Source: Lachnospiraceae bacterium
GTDB taxonomy: Bacteria; Bacillota; Clostridia; Lachnospirales; Lachnospiraceae
Reading direction: 5' to 3'
NCBI GenBank assembly: GCA_910575835.1
Contig: CAJTGB010000010.1
Span: 62,001-126,000 of the forward strand
Length of the DNA stretch: 64,000 nt
Part shown: positions 8,572 through 18,399 of the stretch, in pieces
How positions within the stretch are numbered: the first letter of the stretch is position 1
Layout of the letters: each line of letters starts with the position of its first letter
Program-made: the position numbers and the translations under genes
Notes under the pieces: generated by a model
What the model was told of the DNA's origin: nothing
Databases searched by the model: none
The model's input: only the letters and a program-made list of their open reading frames with translations

Positions 8572-10251
8572 CTATTTTCCTTCTTCAAGATCCTTCTCGT
8601 CAAATACTTCGCTGATCGCCTTGCCCGGCGCAACCATCGGCCATACCTTGTCGTCCGGGCCGATCTGACAGTCAATGACCACAGGCTTTCCAAGAGTCAG
8701 CGCCCTGGCGAATGCTTCTGCAAATTCTTCCTTCGTCGCCGCACGGATTCCCACAGCTCCCATTGCCTCGGCAAGCTTTACAAAATCGACCGCATCATTC
8801 AGCACCGTCGCCGAATAACGCTGTCCGTAGAACAAATTCTGCCACTGGCGCACCATACCGAGCACATGGTTATTGATAACTACCTGGATCACCGGGATAT
8901 TATGGCGCACCGCCGTCGCGATCTCGTTCATATTCATACGGAAACACCCGTCGCCCGCTATATTGACAACCACCTTATCCGGCATTCCCGTCTTCGCTCC
9001 AAGAGACGCGCCGAGACCGTATCCCATGGTTCCAAGGCCGCCGGATGTAAGCAATGTCCTCGGCTTCGTATACCGATAGAACTGCGCCGCCCACATCTGA
9101 TGCTGTCCGACCTCGGTTACGACGATAGCGTCTCCCCTGGTCTGCCGATAGATCTCTTCCACCACATAAGGTCCCGTCAGGATATCCGTATGATAAGACA
9201 GCGGATACTGACTCTTATACGCTGCGATCTTACTGTTCCATTCCTCATGGTCTAACTGACCTAATTTCCCATTCAATATGCTAAGCACCGTCCGAATGTC
9301 GCCTGTGACTCCCTGTGTGATCAGCACATTCTTATCCATCTCCGCAGGATCGATATCAAACTGCAGGATCTTCGCATTGCTGGCAAACTTCTTGGCATTG
9401 CCCGTCACACGGTCGCTGAATCTTGCCCCGATCACGATCAGCAGGTCACATTCGCTGACCCCGTAATTCGACGTCTTGGTTCCATGCATTCCTAACATCC
9501 CGGTATAGAGCGGATCCGTTCCCGGGAACGCTCCCTTCCCCATCAGGGAATCGGTCACCGGCGCATCCACCTTCCTGACGAATGTCCGAAGCTCTTCGCT
9601 GGCATCCGAGAGGATCGCCCCTCCGCCCACAAAGATATAAGGCTTCTTCGCTTCGTTGATCAGCTTAAGCGCCTCGCTGATCTCCGCCTCGCTGATCTCC
9701 TTTGACGGAACCGTCGGTTCTGGTATCTTCTTCACATACTCCGCCTTATTCGCCGTCACATCCTTAGGGATATCGATCAGGACCGGGCCGGGCCTTCCTT
9801 TCTTCGCAATGGCAAATGATTTCCTGATAGTGTCTGCAAGGTCATTTACATCCTTCACTATATAGTTATGCTTTGTGATCGGCATTGTCACTCCCGCAAT
9901 GTCGATCTCCTGGAAACTGTCCTTTCCAAGAAGGCTGACCCCGACATTACATGTGATCGCTACGATCGGAATAGAATCCATATACGCGGTGGCGATTCCC
10001 GTAACAAGGTTGGTCGCCCCCGGTCCGCTGGTAGCAAAACACACTCCGATCTTTCCTGTCGCCCTTGCATATCCGTCGGCCGCATGGGCGGCTCCCTGCT
10101 CATGGGAAGTCAGGATATGCGTAATCTCATCACTGTGTTTATATAACTCGTCATATACATTCAGAATCGCACCGCCCGGATATCCGAATACGGTATCTAC
10201 TCCCTGCTCTTTCAGGCATTCGATCAATATCTCTGATCCTGTCAACTGCAT
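8572..10251 (-). CDS. ilvB: Acetolactate synthase, large (catalytic) subunit
   Basis: IlvB is the thiamine-diphosphate enzyme that joins pyruvate with pyruvate or 2-ketobutyrate to start valine, leucine and isoleucine synthesis. About 559 residues from the ATG at 10251; an ATG three codons earlier (10260) has its AGGAG almost touching the codon, so the later start, with 9-base spacing, is preferred. Key motifs are SHEQGAAHAADGYARATG near residue 50, with the ThDP glutamate, and the C-terminal ThDP/Mg motif GDGCFRMNMNE. Unusually, no small regulatory subunit (ilvN/ilvH) lies beside it; the next genes are serC and serA. It sits downstream of ilvD and leuB on the same strand. Confidence 0.94.
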   Translation of the reverse strand: MQLTGSEILIECLKEQGVDTVFGYPGGAILNVYDELYKHSDEITHILTSHEQGAAHAADGYARATGKIGVCFATSGPGATNLVTGIATAYMDSIPIVAITCNVGVSLLGKDSFQEIDIAGVTMPITKHNYIVKDVNDLADTIRKSFAIAKKGRPGPVLIDIPKDVTANKAEYVKKIPEPTVPSKEISEAEISEALKLINEAKKPYIFVGGGAILSDASEELRTFVRKVDAPVTDSLMGKGAFPGTDPLYTGMLGMHGTKTSNYGVSECDLLIVIGARFSDRVTGNAKKFASNAKILQFDIDPAEMDKNVLITQGVTGDIRTVLSILNGKLGQLDHEEWNSKIAAYKSQYPLSYHTDILTGPYVVEEIYRQTRGDAIVVTEVGQHQMWAAQFYRYTKPRTLLTSGGLGTMGYGLGASLGAKTGMPDKVVVNIAGDGCFRMNMNEIATAVRHNIPVIQVVINNHVLGMVRQWQNLFYGQRYSATVLNDAVDFVKLAEAMGAVGIRAATKEEFAEAFARALTLGKPVVIDCQIGPDDKVWPMVAPGKAISEVFDEKDLEEGK

Positions 10252-10300
10252 ATCTGTCATTCTCCTGTTCTCTATATTAAGTCTTCTGTTGTTACGCTCC

Positions 10301-11971
10301 CTACTTGCCGGGCACGGTGAGGATCGCTCCTCTGTTGCCGGAAGTTACCATTGCCGCGTATCTTGCCAGATAGCCGGTCGTGACCTTCGGCTCTCTCGGT
10401 TCCCACGCTTCTTTTCTCTTCGCCAGTTCTTCATCAGATACATGAAGCTCAAGCTTAAGATTCGGAATATCGACCTTGATGATATCCCCCTCTTCCACCA
10501 GGGCGATCGGTCCGCCTACTGCTGCCTCCGGTGACACATGGCCGATGGATGCTCCTCTGGAAGCGCCGCTGAACCGTCCGTCCGTGATCAGCGCGACACT
10601 GGAGCCAAGTCCCATTCCCGCAATAGCAGAAGTAGGATTGAGCATCTCTCTCATGCCCGGGCCGCCTTTGGGCCCCTCGTAGCGGATCACGACCACGTCG
10701 CCCGCCTTGATCCTGCCGCCCTTGATCGCATCAATGGCGTCTTCCTCACAGTCAAATACTCTTGCCGGGCCTTCATGTACCAGCATCTCTTCCACCACTG
10801 CCGAACGCTTCACAACACTGCCGTCCGGCGCAAGATTGCCCTTCAATACCGCAAGTCCGCCTGTCGGTGTATAAGGATTCTCGATCGGCCGGATCACCTC
10901 CGGATCCTTATTGACCGCATCCCTGATATTTTCCCCTACCGTCTTACCGGTTACAGTCATACAGTCCGTATAGAGCAGGTCCTTCTTATTCAGCTCCGCC
11001 ATGACCGCATAGACGCCGCCCGCCTCGTTCAGATCTTCCATATATGTCGGCCCCGCCGGCGCCAGATGGCAGAGGTTCGGTGTCTTCTCACTGATCCCGT
11101 TTGCAAAATCGATCTCAAAATCCATACCGATCTCATGGGCAATTGCAGGAAGATGCAGCATGCTGTTGGTGGAGCATCCAAGAGCCATATCTACGGTGAG
11201 CGCATTAAGCACCGCCTTCTCTGTCATAATATCTCTCGGCCGGATATTCTTCTCCCACAGTTCCATCACCTTCATGCCTGCCTGCTTGGCAAGACGGATC
11301 CTGGCGGAATAAACGGCCGGAATAGTCCCGTTGCCGCCAAGTCCCATACCCAGGACCTCCGTCAGACAGTTCATGCTGTTCGCCGTGTACATACCGGAGC
11401 AGGAACCGCAGGTCGGACAGGTCTTATTCTCGAACTCACACAGATCTTCATCCGTGATCAGTCCCGCCGCATTCGCCCCGACTGCCTCGAACATACTGGA
11501 CAGACTTGTCTTCTTCCCCTTCACACGTCCGGCAAGCATAGGCCCTCCGCTTACGAATATAGTCGGCACATTGATCCTTGCCGCCGCCATCAGAAGTCCC
11601 GGCACATTCTTGTCACAGTTCGGCACCATGACCAGTGCGTCAAACTGGTGCGCGATCGCCATCGCCTCCGTGGAATCCGCGATCAGATCCCTCGTTACCA
11701 GCGAATACTTCATACCGAGATGCCCCATGGCGATCCCGTCGCATACGGCAATGGCCGGGAATACGATCGGCGTACCGCCCGCCATAGCCACTCCCTGTTT
11801 TACAGCGTTAACGATCTTATCCAGGTTCACATGACCCGGAACGATCTCATTATATGAACTTACAATTCCTACCAAAGGACGCTCCATCTCTTCCGGAGTC
11901 AACCCTAACGCGTTGAATAAAGAACGGTGGGGCGCCTGCTGTTTCCCTTTTGTAACTGTATCGCTTTTCAT
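10301..11971 (-). CDS. ilvD: Dihydroxy-acid dehydratase
   Basis: IlvD removes water from 2,3-dihydroxy acids to give the 2-keto acids of valine and isoleucine, using an Fe-S cluster. The 556-residue product has the family cysteine motifs CDKNVPG and [19 protein letters not shown], and the conserved GRFSGASRG near the C-terminus. The start has AAGGAGG 5 bases upstream. It lies between leuB (39 to 40 bases upstream) and ilvB (about 50 bases downstream), consistent with one transcript. No unusual feature. Confidence 0.96.
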   Translation of the reverse strand: MKSDTVTKGKQQAPHRSLFNALGLTPEEMERPLVGIVSSYNEIVPGHVNLDKIVNAVKQGVAMAGGTPIVFPAIAVCDGIAMGHLGMKYSLVTRDLIADSTEAMAIAHQFDALVMVPNCDKNVPGLLMAAARINVPTIFVSGGPMLAGRVKGKKTSLSSMFEAVGANAAGLITDEDLCEFENKTCPTCGSCSGMYTANSMNCLTEVLGMGLGGNGTIPAVYSARIRLAKQAGMKVMELWEKNIRPRDIMTEKAVLNALTVDMALGCSTNSMLHLPAIAHEIGMDFEIDFANGISEKTPNLCHLAPAGPTYMEDLNEAGGVYAVMAELNKKDLLYTDCMTVTGKTVGENIRDAVNKDPEVIRPIENPYTPTGGLAVLKGNLAPDGSVVKRSAVVEEMLVHEGPARVFDCEEDAIDAIKGGRIKAGDVVVIRYEGPKGGPGMREMLNPTSAIAGMGLGSSVALITDGRFSGASRGASIGHVSPEAAVGGPIALVEEGDIIKVDIPNLKLELHVSDEELAKRKEAWEPREPKVTTGYLARYAAMVTSGNRGAILTVPGK

Positions 11972-12010
11972 AAGAACCTCCTTAAATATACATTCACATC
12001 TATTTCACAT

Positions 12011-13096
12011 CTATTTAATATATCCTGCGATCAGATCTCCCATCTTCTCTGTGCCGACCTGTTCTTTCCCGTCGGACATAATGTCGATCGTCCGATATCC
12101 TTCTTCTAAGACCTTCGCCACTGCCTTCTCGATCGCATCCGCCTCGCGGTCCAGATCGAAGCTGAAGCGCAGCATCATCGCCGCAGACAGGATCGTCGCG
12201 ATCGGATTGGCAATCCCCTTCCCTGCGATATCGGGCGCGGAACCGCCGCTTGGCTCGTAGAGGCCGAATTTGGTCTCATTTAAGCTCGCACTTGCAAGCA
12301 TACCGATGGACCCGGTCACCATACTCGCCTCATCTGACAGAATATCTCCGAACATATTCTCCGTCAGGATCACGTCGAACTGCTTCGGATCCTTCACTAA
12401 CTGCATGGCACAGTTGTCAACCAGCATATGTTCCAGCGTCACTTCCGAGTAGTCCGCCGCAACCTCCTCCACTACTTTTCTCCAGAGCCTAGAGGAATCC
12501 AGGACATTCGCTTTGTCCACGCTGGTGACCTTCTTCCTGCGCTTCGCTGCGATATCAAATCCGCGTCTTGCGATCCTGCGGATCTCATTCTCATTATATG
12601 TAAGAGAGTCATACGCCGTCATAACGCCGTTCTCGCTGACGGTCTTCCGTTCGCCGAAATACAGGCCACCGGTCAATTCCCTCATGATCATCATGTCAAA
12701 GCCGCCCTCTGTGATCTCTTCCTTCAGCGGGCATGCACCCTTCAATTCATCATAGAGCACCGCAGGTCTGAGATTCGCAAACAGATTCAATTCCTTACGG
12801 ATCCTCAGAAGCCCTGCCTCCGGTCTCTTCGACGGTTCTAACTGATACCACGGCGACGTCTTCGCATCTCCTCCGATAGATCCCATCAATACTGCGCCGC
12901 AGCTTTTTGCTTCTGCGACCGTGTCGTCGGTCAGCGGCACGCCGTGCACGTCTATAGATGCGCCCCCCATTAGAAGCTGCGTATAATCACAGGTATGTCC
13001 GTAGACCTCTGCCGTCTTATCAAGCACCTTCATGGCTTCTGTTACGATCTCCGGTCCGATACCGTCGCCTTTGATCACTCCGATTTTCAGATTCAT
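12011..13096 (-). CDS. leuB: 3-isopropylmalate dehydrogenase
   Basis: LeuB oxidatively decarboxylates 3-isopropylmalate to 2-ketoisocaproate in leucine synthesis. From the ATG at 13096 it has 361 residues and begins MNLKIGVIKGDGIGPEIV, the family N-terminus. Active-site segments GLYFGERK and the C-terminal NAD region GSAPDIAGKGIANP are visible. A GTG 33 bases upstream is in frame, but the ATG has the better ribosome binding site and matches family length. It is the first gene of leuB-ilvD-ilvB-serC-serA; leuA, leuC and leuD are absent from the window. Promoter at 13151-13179, leader only about 50 bases. Confidence 0.94.
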   Translation of the reverse strand: MNLKIGVIKGDGIGPEIVTEAMKVLDKTAEVYGHTCDYTQLLMGGASIDVHGVPLTDDTVAEAKSCGAVLMGSIGGDAKTSPWYQLEPSKRPEAGLLRIRKELNLFANLRPAVLYDELKGACPLKEEITEGGFDMMIMRELTGGLYFGERKTVSENGVMTAYDSLTYNENEIRRIARRGFDIAAKRRKKVTSVDKANVLDSSRLWRKVVEEVAADYSEVTLEHMLVDNCAMQLVKDPKQFDVILTENMFGDILSDEASMVTGSIGMLASASLNETKFGLYEPSGGSAPDIAGKGIANPIATILSAAMMLRFSFDLDREADAIEKAVAKVLEEGYRTIDIMSDGKEQVGTEKMGDLIAGYIK

Positions 13097-13150
13097 ATTC
13101 CTCTTCCTTCCTTTGTTCCGGTTTATCACCCGTCAAAAACTTTATCATTT

Positions 13151-13179
13151 ATAATAGCTTATTTTATTGGATGTTTCAA
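13151..13179 (-). promoter_or_regulatory. Promoter of the leuB-ilvD-ilvB-serC-serA block
   Basis: On the minus strand TTGAAA (13174-13179) and TATTAT (13151-13156) are 17 bases apart. The expected leader before leuB is about 50 bases, too short for a T-box or a long attenuator. Confidence 0.65.
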
Positions 13180-13316
13180 GACTTTAATTGACTAAATTGC
13201 CTGTTCCCTATCATTTCCATGCTGCATTCCCGTACATTCTACTGTACTGCGCCTTCCGCCTCTTCAGCTTCCGGCTCGGCCGTATCCTCTGATCTTACGA
13301 CTCTGGGACGTAAGGC

Positions 13317-14165
13317 TCACGAGGGGCTCTTCCTTTCCGCAGCTTCCGGCTCGGCCGCAGCCTCGCCTTCTGTTCCTGCCGCTCCCGCCGCAGGTCTCGT
13401 CTCTCCCCGCACGCCGATAATGAACAACCGGTTCGTGGGATTAGACGTACAAGTAGACAGCGTGATCAGACAATCCTGCTCCGTCGGCATATACTCATCG
13501 TTAAAATACGCAGGCGACAGACCTATATTCCTGACGTCGCTTAAGAACTGATTCCTGCCCTCCGGCGTTTCAAGCGGATAGCTCACCGGAATATACCTGT
13601 CGTCAAACCACCGTGCCGCATAGATATGGTACTTGATCGCCTTATCCGGCATGTAGACATTGATCTCCGAATGCTCCCTGAAAAACTGCTCGTTATCAAA
13701 ACTGTGGAGGCTTCCGAACATAGAACCGTCCTTCATATTGTGTCCGTAGATCACCGTATTAAAATCCGTGAATTCCTGACTGCTGATGTTCTCTGTATAG
13801 ATAGATCCCGGCAGCCCCGCAGTCCTTTGAAGCGTCGTATTCAGATAATCCACGCTTCCGTCCGCACTCTGAAGGATCGGATAGGATACCTGAGTCCCGG
13901 GTATCTCTATGTATGCATATACATCTGGATTCTGCGCTTTCAATTCGTCAAAATTCACCGGAATCTCTATCGGTTCCGGCTGCGGTTCCGGCTCAGGCTC
14001 CGGTTCCGGCTGTGTGACCGGCTGCTCCTCGCTGACCTTCTTAACTTCCTTATCCTGTACGGGTTCGTCCTTTTTTGCCAGGAATACTTTATATCCGACT
14101 GCTCCAGACAAAACCACGATCAGCACAGACAGAATTATGAGCTCAATCTTCTTATATTTTCCCAC
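13317..14165 (-). CDS. srtB: Class B sortase
   Basis: Sortases are membrane transpeptidases that attach proteins to the cell wall. From the GTG at 14165 (AGGAGGAG 5 bases upstream) it has 282 residues: an N-terminal membrane anchor (about 8-27), a Pro-Glu-rich linker with PEPEPEPEP, then the sortase fold. The catalytic set is visible: His in YGHNMKDGSMFGSL, Cys in TLSTCTSNP and Arg in TNRLFIIG. The class B call rests on the layout and the TLSTC context. An upstream ATG (14195) lacks a ribosome binding site. The end is odd: a low-complexity acidic tail stops at TGA (13317-13319), yet the same frame continues 25 codons with another AEPEA motif to a TAG at 13239-13241. No sorting-signal substrate is adjacent. 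Confidence 0.88.
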   Translation of the reverse strand: MGKYKKIELIILSVLIVVLSGAVGYKVFLAKKDEPVQDKEVKKVSEEQPVTQPEPEPEPEPQPEPIEIPVNFDELKAQNPDVYAYIEIPGTQVSYPILQSADGSVDYLNTTLQRTAGLPGSIYTENISSQEFTDFNTVIYGHNMKDGSMFGSLHSFDNEQFFREHSEINVYMPDKAIKYHIYAARWFDDRYIPVSYPLETPEGRNQFLSDVRNIGLSPAYFNDEYMPTEQDCLITLSTCTSNPTNRLFIIGVRGETRPAAGAAGTEGEAAAEPEAAERKSPS

Positions 14166-14260
14166 AATATCTCCTCCTGATTTATAATAATTCATTGGTT
14201 CTTTAATAATATAAGCTTTTGAGGCCCTATTATCAACCCCAAATAAAATTTATGTTATAT

Positions 14261-15391
14261 TTAATCAAATTCTATGCATGCCTGCGGGTCCTTCATCTGA
14301 TAGATCCGCAGCCATTCCCCCGTCTCGTCTTCCCTCAGCACCTCCGACTGATGCTGATAGAGGAATCTGACCAGTTCATAACAGCTTACCCATATCTCGT
14401 TGCTGCCTTCCCTCTGAGACTCATCGAAGATAAGCTGCAGCCCAAAATGAAGATGATATTCGTCTATATTATTGACATTCTCTTCCCTGCTGTATCCGGT
14501 CCTTCCAATATATCCGATCACGTCCCCTGCCTGTACGACGCCGCCCTTCTTCAATCCCTCTGCATAAGGACGGTCCTTTCTTAAGTGGGCATAGTAATAG
14601 TAACGTTTCCCGTCGAAGCTGTTGATGCCTACCCGCCATCCGCCGTACTGATTCCATCCAAGCTCCGCCACATATCCTGATTCCACCGCGATCACCGGCG
14701 TTCCGACCTGCCCCATCATATCATGGCCCAGATGGTTCCTTTTGTATCCATAGGTCCTCGACACCCCGAAATCATCATAATCCGAATAAGGGAAGCCCTT
14801 CGCGATCGGGTGAAATGCCTTAAGTCCGTATACTTTCTTCCAGGTCTTTTCAGCTGTCCCGCCCTCTTTTGAATCCATCTTATCCGATTCCTTCTTATCC
14901 GGCTCTCCTTCGGCAGATACTTCCACCTCATACTCTCCTACCATCCCGTCCAATACCGCGCCGTATGCTTCCCGGTAATATTCATAATACTGCATATCAG
15001 CCGTCAGTTCGCCGATCGTCTTCTTCCCCTCCGCCAATACCTTCGCCGCGTCTTCTAAGTCCTCTTCCTTATACCTGGTAAAATCTCCCCCGTATCTCGC
15101 TCCCAGATACGCAAGCAGCTCCACCCAGTTCAAATGAACCTCTTTCCCATATGTATCCAGGTCGTATTGATATGCCTGCTTCATGGCGTCGCAGGTCACA
15201 TGGAATTCCACCCATTTAATGTAATCTTTCCCGTCATCCGCATCCTTCCTCTTCGTACCCGTCCCTTCATTCTCCCGTTTCTGCGCCGTCCCGCTCATAT
15301 ATGAGAGTTCCCTTCCATCCTTCGGCGCCAGGAGCAATCCAACAGCGGCAATCGCCGTACACAACAGCGCCACGGCCGTATGCTTCTTCAT
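14261..15391 (-). CDS. Secreted M23-type (LytM) peptidoglycan peptidase
   Basis: Probably a zinc endopeptidase acting on cell-wall peptides. From the ATG at 15391 it has 376 residues with an N-terminal signal or anchor (KKHTAVALLCTAIAAVGLLL). The C-terminal domain has the LytM motifs HxxxD in RNHLGHDMMG and HxH in DEYHLHFGL, with the typical GTPVIAVESGYV, YYYYAHL and GDVIGYIGRTG between. The middle 200 residues are charged, low in complexity and of unknown role. An in-frame ATG 21 bases upstream is possible. It lies about 95 bases ahead of the sortase on the same strand and downstream of glgP's terminator. Whether all zinc ligands are functional cannot be shown here. Confidence 0.85.
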   Translation of the reverse strand: MKKHTAVALLCTAIAAVGLLLAPKDGRELSYMSGTAQKRENEGTGTKRKDADDGKDYIKWVEFHVTCDAMKQAYQYDLDTYGKEVHLNWVELLAYLGARYGGDFTRYKEEDLEDAAKVLAEGKKTIGELTADMQYYEYYREAYGAVLDGMVGEYEVEVSAEGEPDKKESDKMDSKEGGTAEKTWKKVYGLKAFHPIAKGFPYSDYDDFGVSRTYGYKRNHLGHDMMGQVGTPVIAVESGYVAELGWNQYGGWRVGINSFDGKRYYYYAHLRKDRPYAEGLKKGGVVQAGDVIGYIGRTGYSREENVNNIDEYHLHFGLQLIFDESQREGSNEIWVSCYELVRFLYQHQSEVLREDETGEWLRIYQMKDPQACIEFD

Positions 15392-15488
15392 AGGGCAATT
15401 CCTCACTTCCATAAGCCTTTCATATCACCTTATGCGAATTCCCCTTATTCCATTCCTTTGCCTGTTTTTACGGCCGGACAATATAACA

Positions 15489-15518
15489 GGGTACAGAAGG
15501 CCGAAGCCTTCCGTACCC
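15489..15518 (-). terminator. Terminator-like hairpin after glgP
   Basis: A 13-bp stem, GGGTACGGAAGGC with GCCTTCTGTACCC, closed by a stable TTCG tetraloop lies 12 bases beyond the glgP stop. The following U-run is weak (TGTTATATTGT), so efficiency is uncertain. Confidence 0.65.
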
Positions 15519-15529
15519 CACGAAAGAAT

Positions 15530-17794
15530 CTATTTCAGATGCCAGATATCCGTATTGTAATCTGCGATCGTCCTGTCAGAAGAGAAGTATCCTGCCTTCG
15601 CGATATTCACCAGCATCTTCCTGCTCCACGCCTTCCGATCTGCGTAATCTTCATAGGCGCGGTTCTTCACCGAGATATATTCCTTCAGATCCAGAAGAGT
15701 CATAAACCAATCCTTATAGATCAGTTCCGCATGGATCTGCAGCAAGTGATACGGGTCACCGATCTTCATCAGCTCCGGGCTGATGATAAAGTTCACCAGC
15801 GCACGGATCTGCTCGTCCTCGATATAATAATCCGCCGCACGGTAGCTGCCCTTCGCATAATGCTCGATAACCTTCTCGCTGGACTCGCCGAAGATATAGA
15901 TATTCTCATCTCCCACAAGCTCATGGATCTCCACGTTAGCTCCGTCTTCCGTTCCCAGCGTCACCGCTCCGTTAAGCATGAACTTCATATTGCCGGTTCC
16001 TGACGCTTCCTTGGACGCCAGAGAAATCTGCTCGGAGATATCACATGCCGGAATCAGGTGCTCCGCCATAGTCACGTTATAATTCTCCACCATCACGACC
16101 TTCAGATAAGGCGACACATCAGGATCCTTGTCGATCAGCTCCTGCAGGCACAGGATCAGATGGATGATATCCTTCGCAATGGCATACGCAGGCGCCGCCT
16201 TCGCCCCGAAGATCATGGTGATCGGCGTTGCCGGCTTCTTTCCTGCCTTGATCTCCAGGTATTTGTAGATGACGTACAGCGCGTTCATCTGCTGACGCTT
16301 GTACTCATGCAGACGCTTCACCTGGATATCGAAGATAGAATCTGGATTAAGCTCTAACCCCTGCGCCTCCTTCAAGTATTCTGCAAGCTGTACCTTCTTC
16401 GTATGCTTTACATCCAGAAGCTTCTCAAGGGCTATATCACTGTCGATATGGCGCAGAAGCTTCTCAAGCTTATTCGCATCCTTCTTAAAATCCTCCTCCA
16501 CATATCCGCTGATCCACTGTACAAGCTCCTTATTGCAGTGCAGAAGCCATCTGCGGAACGTGATCCCGTTGGTCTTGTTGTTGAATTTCTCCGGGTAAAT
16601 GTCATAGAACGGCTTAAGCTCTGAGTCCTTCAGGATCTCCGTATGCAGAGCCGCCACGCCGTTGACACTGTATCCGAAATGTATATCCATGTTCGCCATA
16701 TGCACCCTGTTCTGGTCGTCTATAATGGCAACTCTGGGGTCTTTGTATCTGCCCTTCATGCGTGCATCCAGATCCTTGATGATCGGCACGATCTGCGGCG
16801 CCACCTGCTCCAGATAGTCAAGCGGCCATTTCTCCAGCGCTTCCGCGAGGATCGTATGGTTCGTATAAGCACAGGTCTTCTGGACGATCTCGATCGCCTC
16901 GTTGAAGTCAACCTGCCTCTGAACCAGCAGGCGGATCAGCTCAGGGATCACCATAGACGGATGGGTGTCATTGATCTGGATCGCCACGTGCTCATGAAGC
17001 TTGCGAAGGTCGTACCCCTTGTCCTCACATTCCTTGAGGATAAGCTGCGCACCGTTGGACACCATAAAATACTGCTGGTAGATGCGGAGCAGGTTGCCGG
17101 CCCAATCGCTGTCATCCGGGTATAAGAAGAGCGTCAGATTCCTGCCGATGTCCCTCTTGTCAAACGATATCCCGTCTCCGATGATACTCTCATCCACACC
17201 TTCCACATCAAACAGATGCAGCTTGTTCTTGCCGTTATCATAGCCTGCCACATCAATATCATAGAGCTTCGATGTCAGAGTGAAATCCTTAAATGGAACC
17301 TGGAAACGGATACCCGTATCATTAAGCCATGATTCGGATTCGATCCAGGGATTCGGAACCTCCTTCTGCTTATTTGCCTCAAATACCTGGCGGAACAGTC
17401 CCATATGATAATTCAGCCCGATTCCGTCTCCGTTAAGTCCCAGAGTCGCAATAGAGTCTAAGAAACATGCCGCAAGCCTTCCAAGTCCGCCGTTACCCAA
17501 TGACGGCTCTGGCTCTGCCTCCTCGATCCTGGATAACTCTTTCCCGTTCTTCTTAAGAAGCTCGGCAACCTCATCGTAGATCCCTAGATTGATCAGATTA
17601 TTAGACAGCAGCTTTCCGATCAAAAACTCTGCGGAAATATAATATAATTTCTTCTTTCCCGTAATATCCGGCGTTTCTTTTAATTTTTCCTTGGTGTACG
17701 CAAGCAGGGCATAGTATAATTCCTGATCGCCTGCATCCTGTAAACTTTTTCCAAATTTTGTCTGAATCAGAGCAGTTAACTCATTTTCTATCAT
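15530..17794 (-). CDS. glgP: Glycogen/maltodextrin phosphorylase
   Basis: This enzyme releases glucose-1-phosphate from alpha-1,4-glucans by phosphorolysis. The product has 754 residues, the shorter form common in Lachnospiraceae compared with about 800-840 in many bacteria. The PLP lysine lies in [15 protein letters not shown], followed by [12 protein letters not shown]. Near the N-terminus, [16 protein letters not shown] and NYHMGLFRQ are typical of the glucan phosphorylase family. The ATG at 17794 has a GGAGGAAGAG site. It stands between two terminators, so is probably monocistronic. Preference for glycogen or maltodextrin cannot be told from sequence. Confidence 0.95.
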   Translation of the reverse strand: MIENELTALIQTKFGKSLQDAGDQELYYALLAYTKEKLKETPDITGKKKLYYISAEFLIGKLLSNNLINLGIYDEVAELLKKNGKELSRIEEAEPEPSLGNGGLGRLAACFLDSIATLGLNGDGIGLNYHMGLFRQVFEANKQKEVPNPWIESESWLNDTGIRFQVPFKDFTLTSKLYDIDVAGYDNGKNKLHLFDVEGVDESIIGDGISFDKRDIGRNLTLFLYPDDSDWAGNLLRIYQQYFMVSNGAQLILKECEDKGYDLRKLHEHVAIQINDTHPSMVIPELIRLLVQRQVDFNEAIEIVQKTCAYTNHTILAEALEKWPLDYLEQVAPQIVPIIKDLDARMKGRYKDPRVAIIDDQNRVHMANMDIHFGYSVNGVAALHTEILKDSELKPFYDIYPEKFNNKTNGITFRRWLLHCNKELVQWISGYVEEDFKKDANKLEKLLRHIDSDIALEKLLDVKHTKKVQLAEYLKEAQGLELNPDSIFDIQVKRLHEYKRQQMNALYVIYKYLEIKAGKKPATPITMIFGAKAAPAYAIAKDIIHLILCLQELIDKDPDVSPYLKVVMVENYNVTMAEHLIPACDISEQISLASKEASGTGNMKFMLNGAVTLGTEDGANVEIHELVGDENIYIFGESSEKVIEHYAKGSYRAADYYIEDEQIRALVNFIISPELMKIGDPYHLLQIHAELIYKDWFMTLLDLKEYISVKNRAYEDYADRKAWSRKMLVNIAKAGYFSSDRTIADYNTDIWHLK

Positions 17795-17896
17795 ACTCTT
17801 CCTCCATTCATCTTATATAAATTTGTCCACTTCTTACTTTATCACAACTTACTCCCAATGTCTAACAGGATTGGCAATTTTTTCACATTTCCGTCC

Positions 17897-17936
17897 TAAA
17901 AGAAAAACGTGCCGCCGGAATCCTCCGCACAACACG
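17897..17936 (-). terminator. Rho-independent terminator after yajC
   Basis: Eleven bases past the yajC stop, ACGTGTTGT pairs with the G-rich arm ending CACGT (with wobble pairs), followed by TTTTTCTTTT on the minus strand. Confidence 0.6.
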
Positions 17937-17947
17937 TCTGTCCTCTC

Positions 17948-18253
17948 TTATTCTGCTGTCGCCTTCTCCACCTGGGCGATCGCTGCCTTCTGCATCGGAA
18001 TACGGCAATTCCGGTTGCTTCCAAACTCAACGATCACATCGCTGTCGCTGATGTCGATGATCACTCCGTAAAAACCGCTTGTAGTAAGCACGGTATCCCC
18101 CACTTCTATATCGGCGATCATGGCCTGAACCCTCTTCTGCTCCTTCTTCTGCGGTCTCAGGAAAACAAAGTAAAAACCGCCGAAAATAACTGCATATACA
18201 ACGATCAGTAATGCCCAGCTTCCTCCTGCGCTCTGCGTAGCTAATGCGTACAT
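17948..18253 (-). CDS. yajC: Preprotein translocase accessory subunit YajC
   Basis: YajC is a small single-span membrane protein that associates with SecDF and the Sec translocon. From the ATG at 18253 (AGGAGG 7 bases upstream) it has 101 residues: a short outside segment, one membrane helix (LLIVVYAVIFGGFYFVFL), then the family signature RPQKKEQKRVQAM and GDTVLTTSGFYGVI. The longer frame to 18304 has no good start. secD and secF are not in the window. It follows tgt after about 150 bases on the same strand, the usual tgt-yajC order, but it has its own promoter at 18296-18324. Confidence 0.92.
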   Translation of the reverse strand: MYALATQSAGGSWALLIVVYAVIFGGFYFVFLRPQKKEQKRVQAMIADIEVGDTVLTTSGFYGVIIDISDSDVIVEFGSNRNCRIPMQKAAIAQVEKATAE

Positions 18254-18295
18254 AATCTTTCCTCCTATAAATATCTGTAATGAAACACTGTTCCT

Positions 18296-18324
18296 ATCAT
18301 ACACAATAATCCGTCATTCATCAA
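18296..18324 (-). promoter_or_regulatory. Likely promoter of yajC
   Basis: On the minus strand TTGATG (18319-18324) and TATGAT (18296-18301) are 17 bases apart, about 43 bases before the yajC start codon. Confidence 0.55.
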
Positions 18325-18399
18325 GCAATTTCGGCTTATTTTATATTCTTTTTCGAATCTTAACGCAACAGTTCCGGCAAACAGCTCTGTCATATGCCG

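Noticed and set aside
10538-11857. Long open frame on the plus strand, antisense to ilvD
   Set aside because: Its protein is rich in Arg, His and Pro with no family likeness, has no ribosome binding site and mirrors codon bias of the real ilvD gene.
13097-13316. Possible T-box or leader attenuator before leuB
   Set aside because: The promoter lies about 50 bases from the start codon, too short for a T-box, and no T-box sequence or terminator pair is visible.
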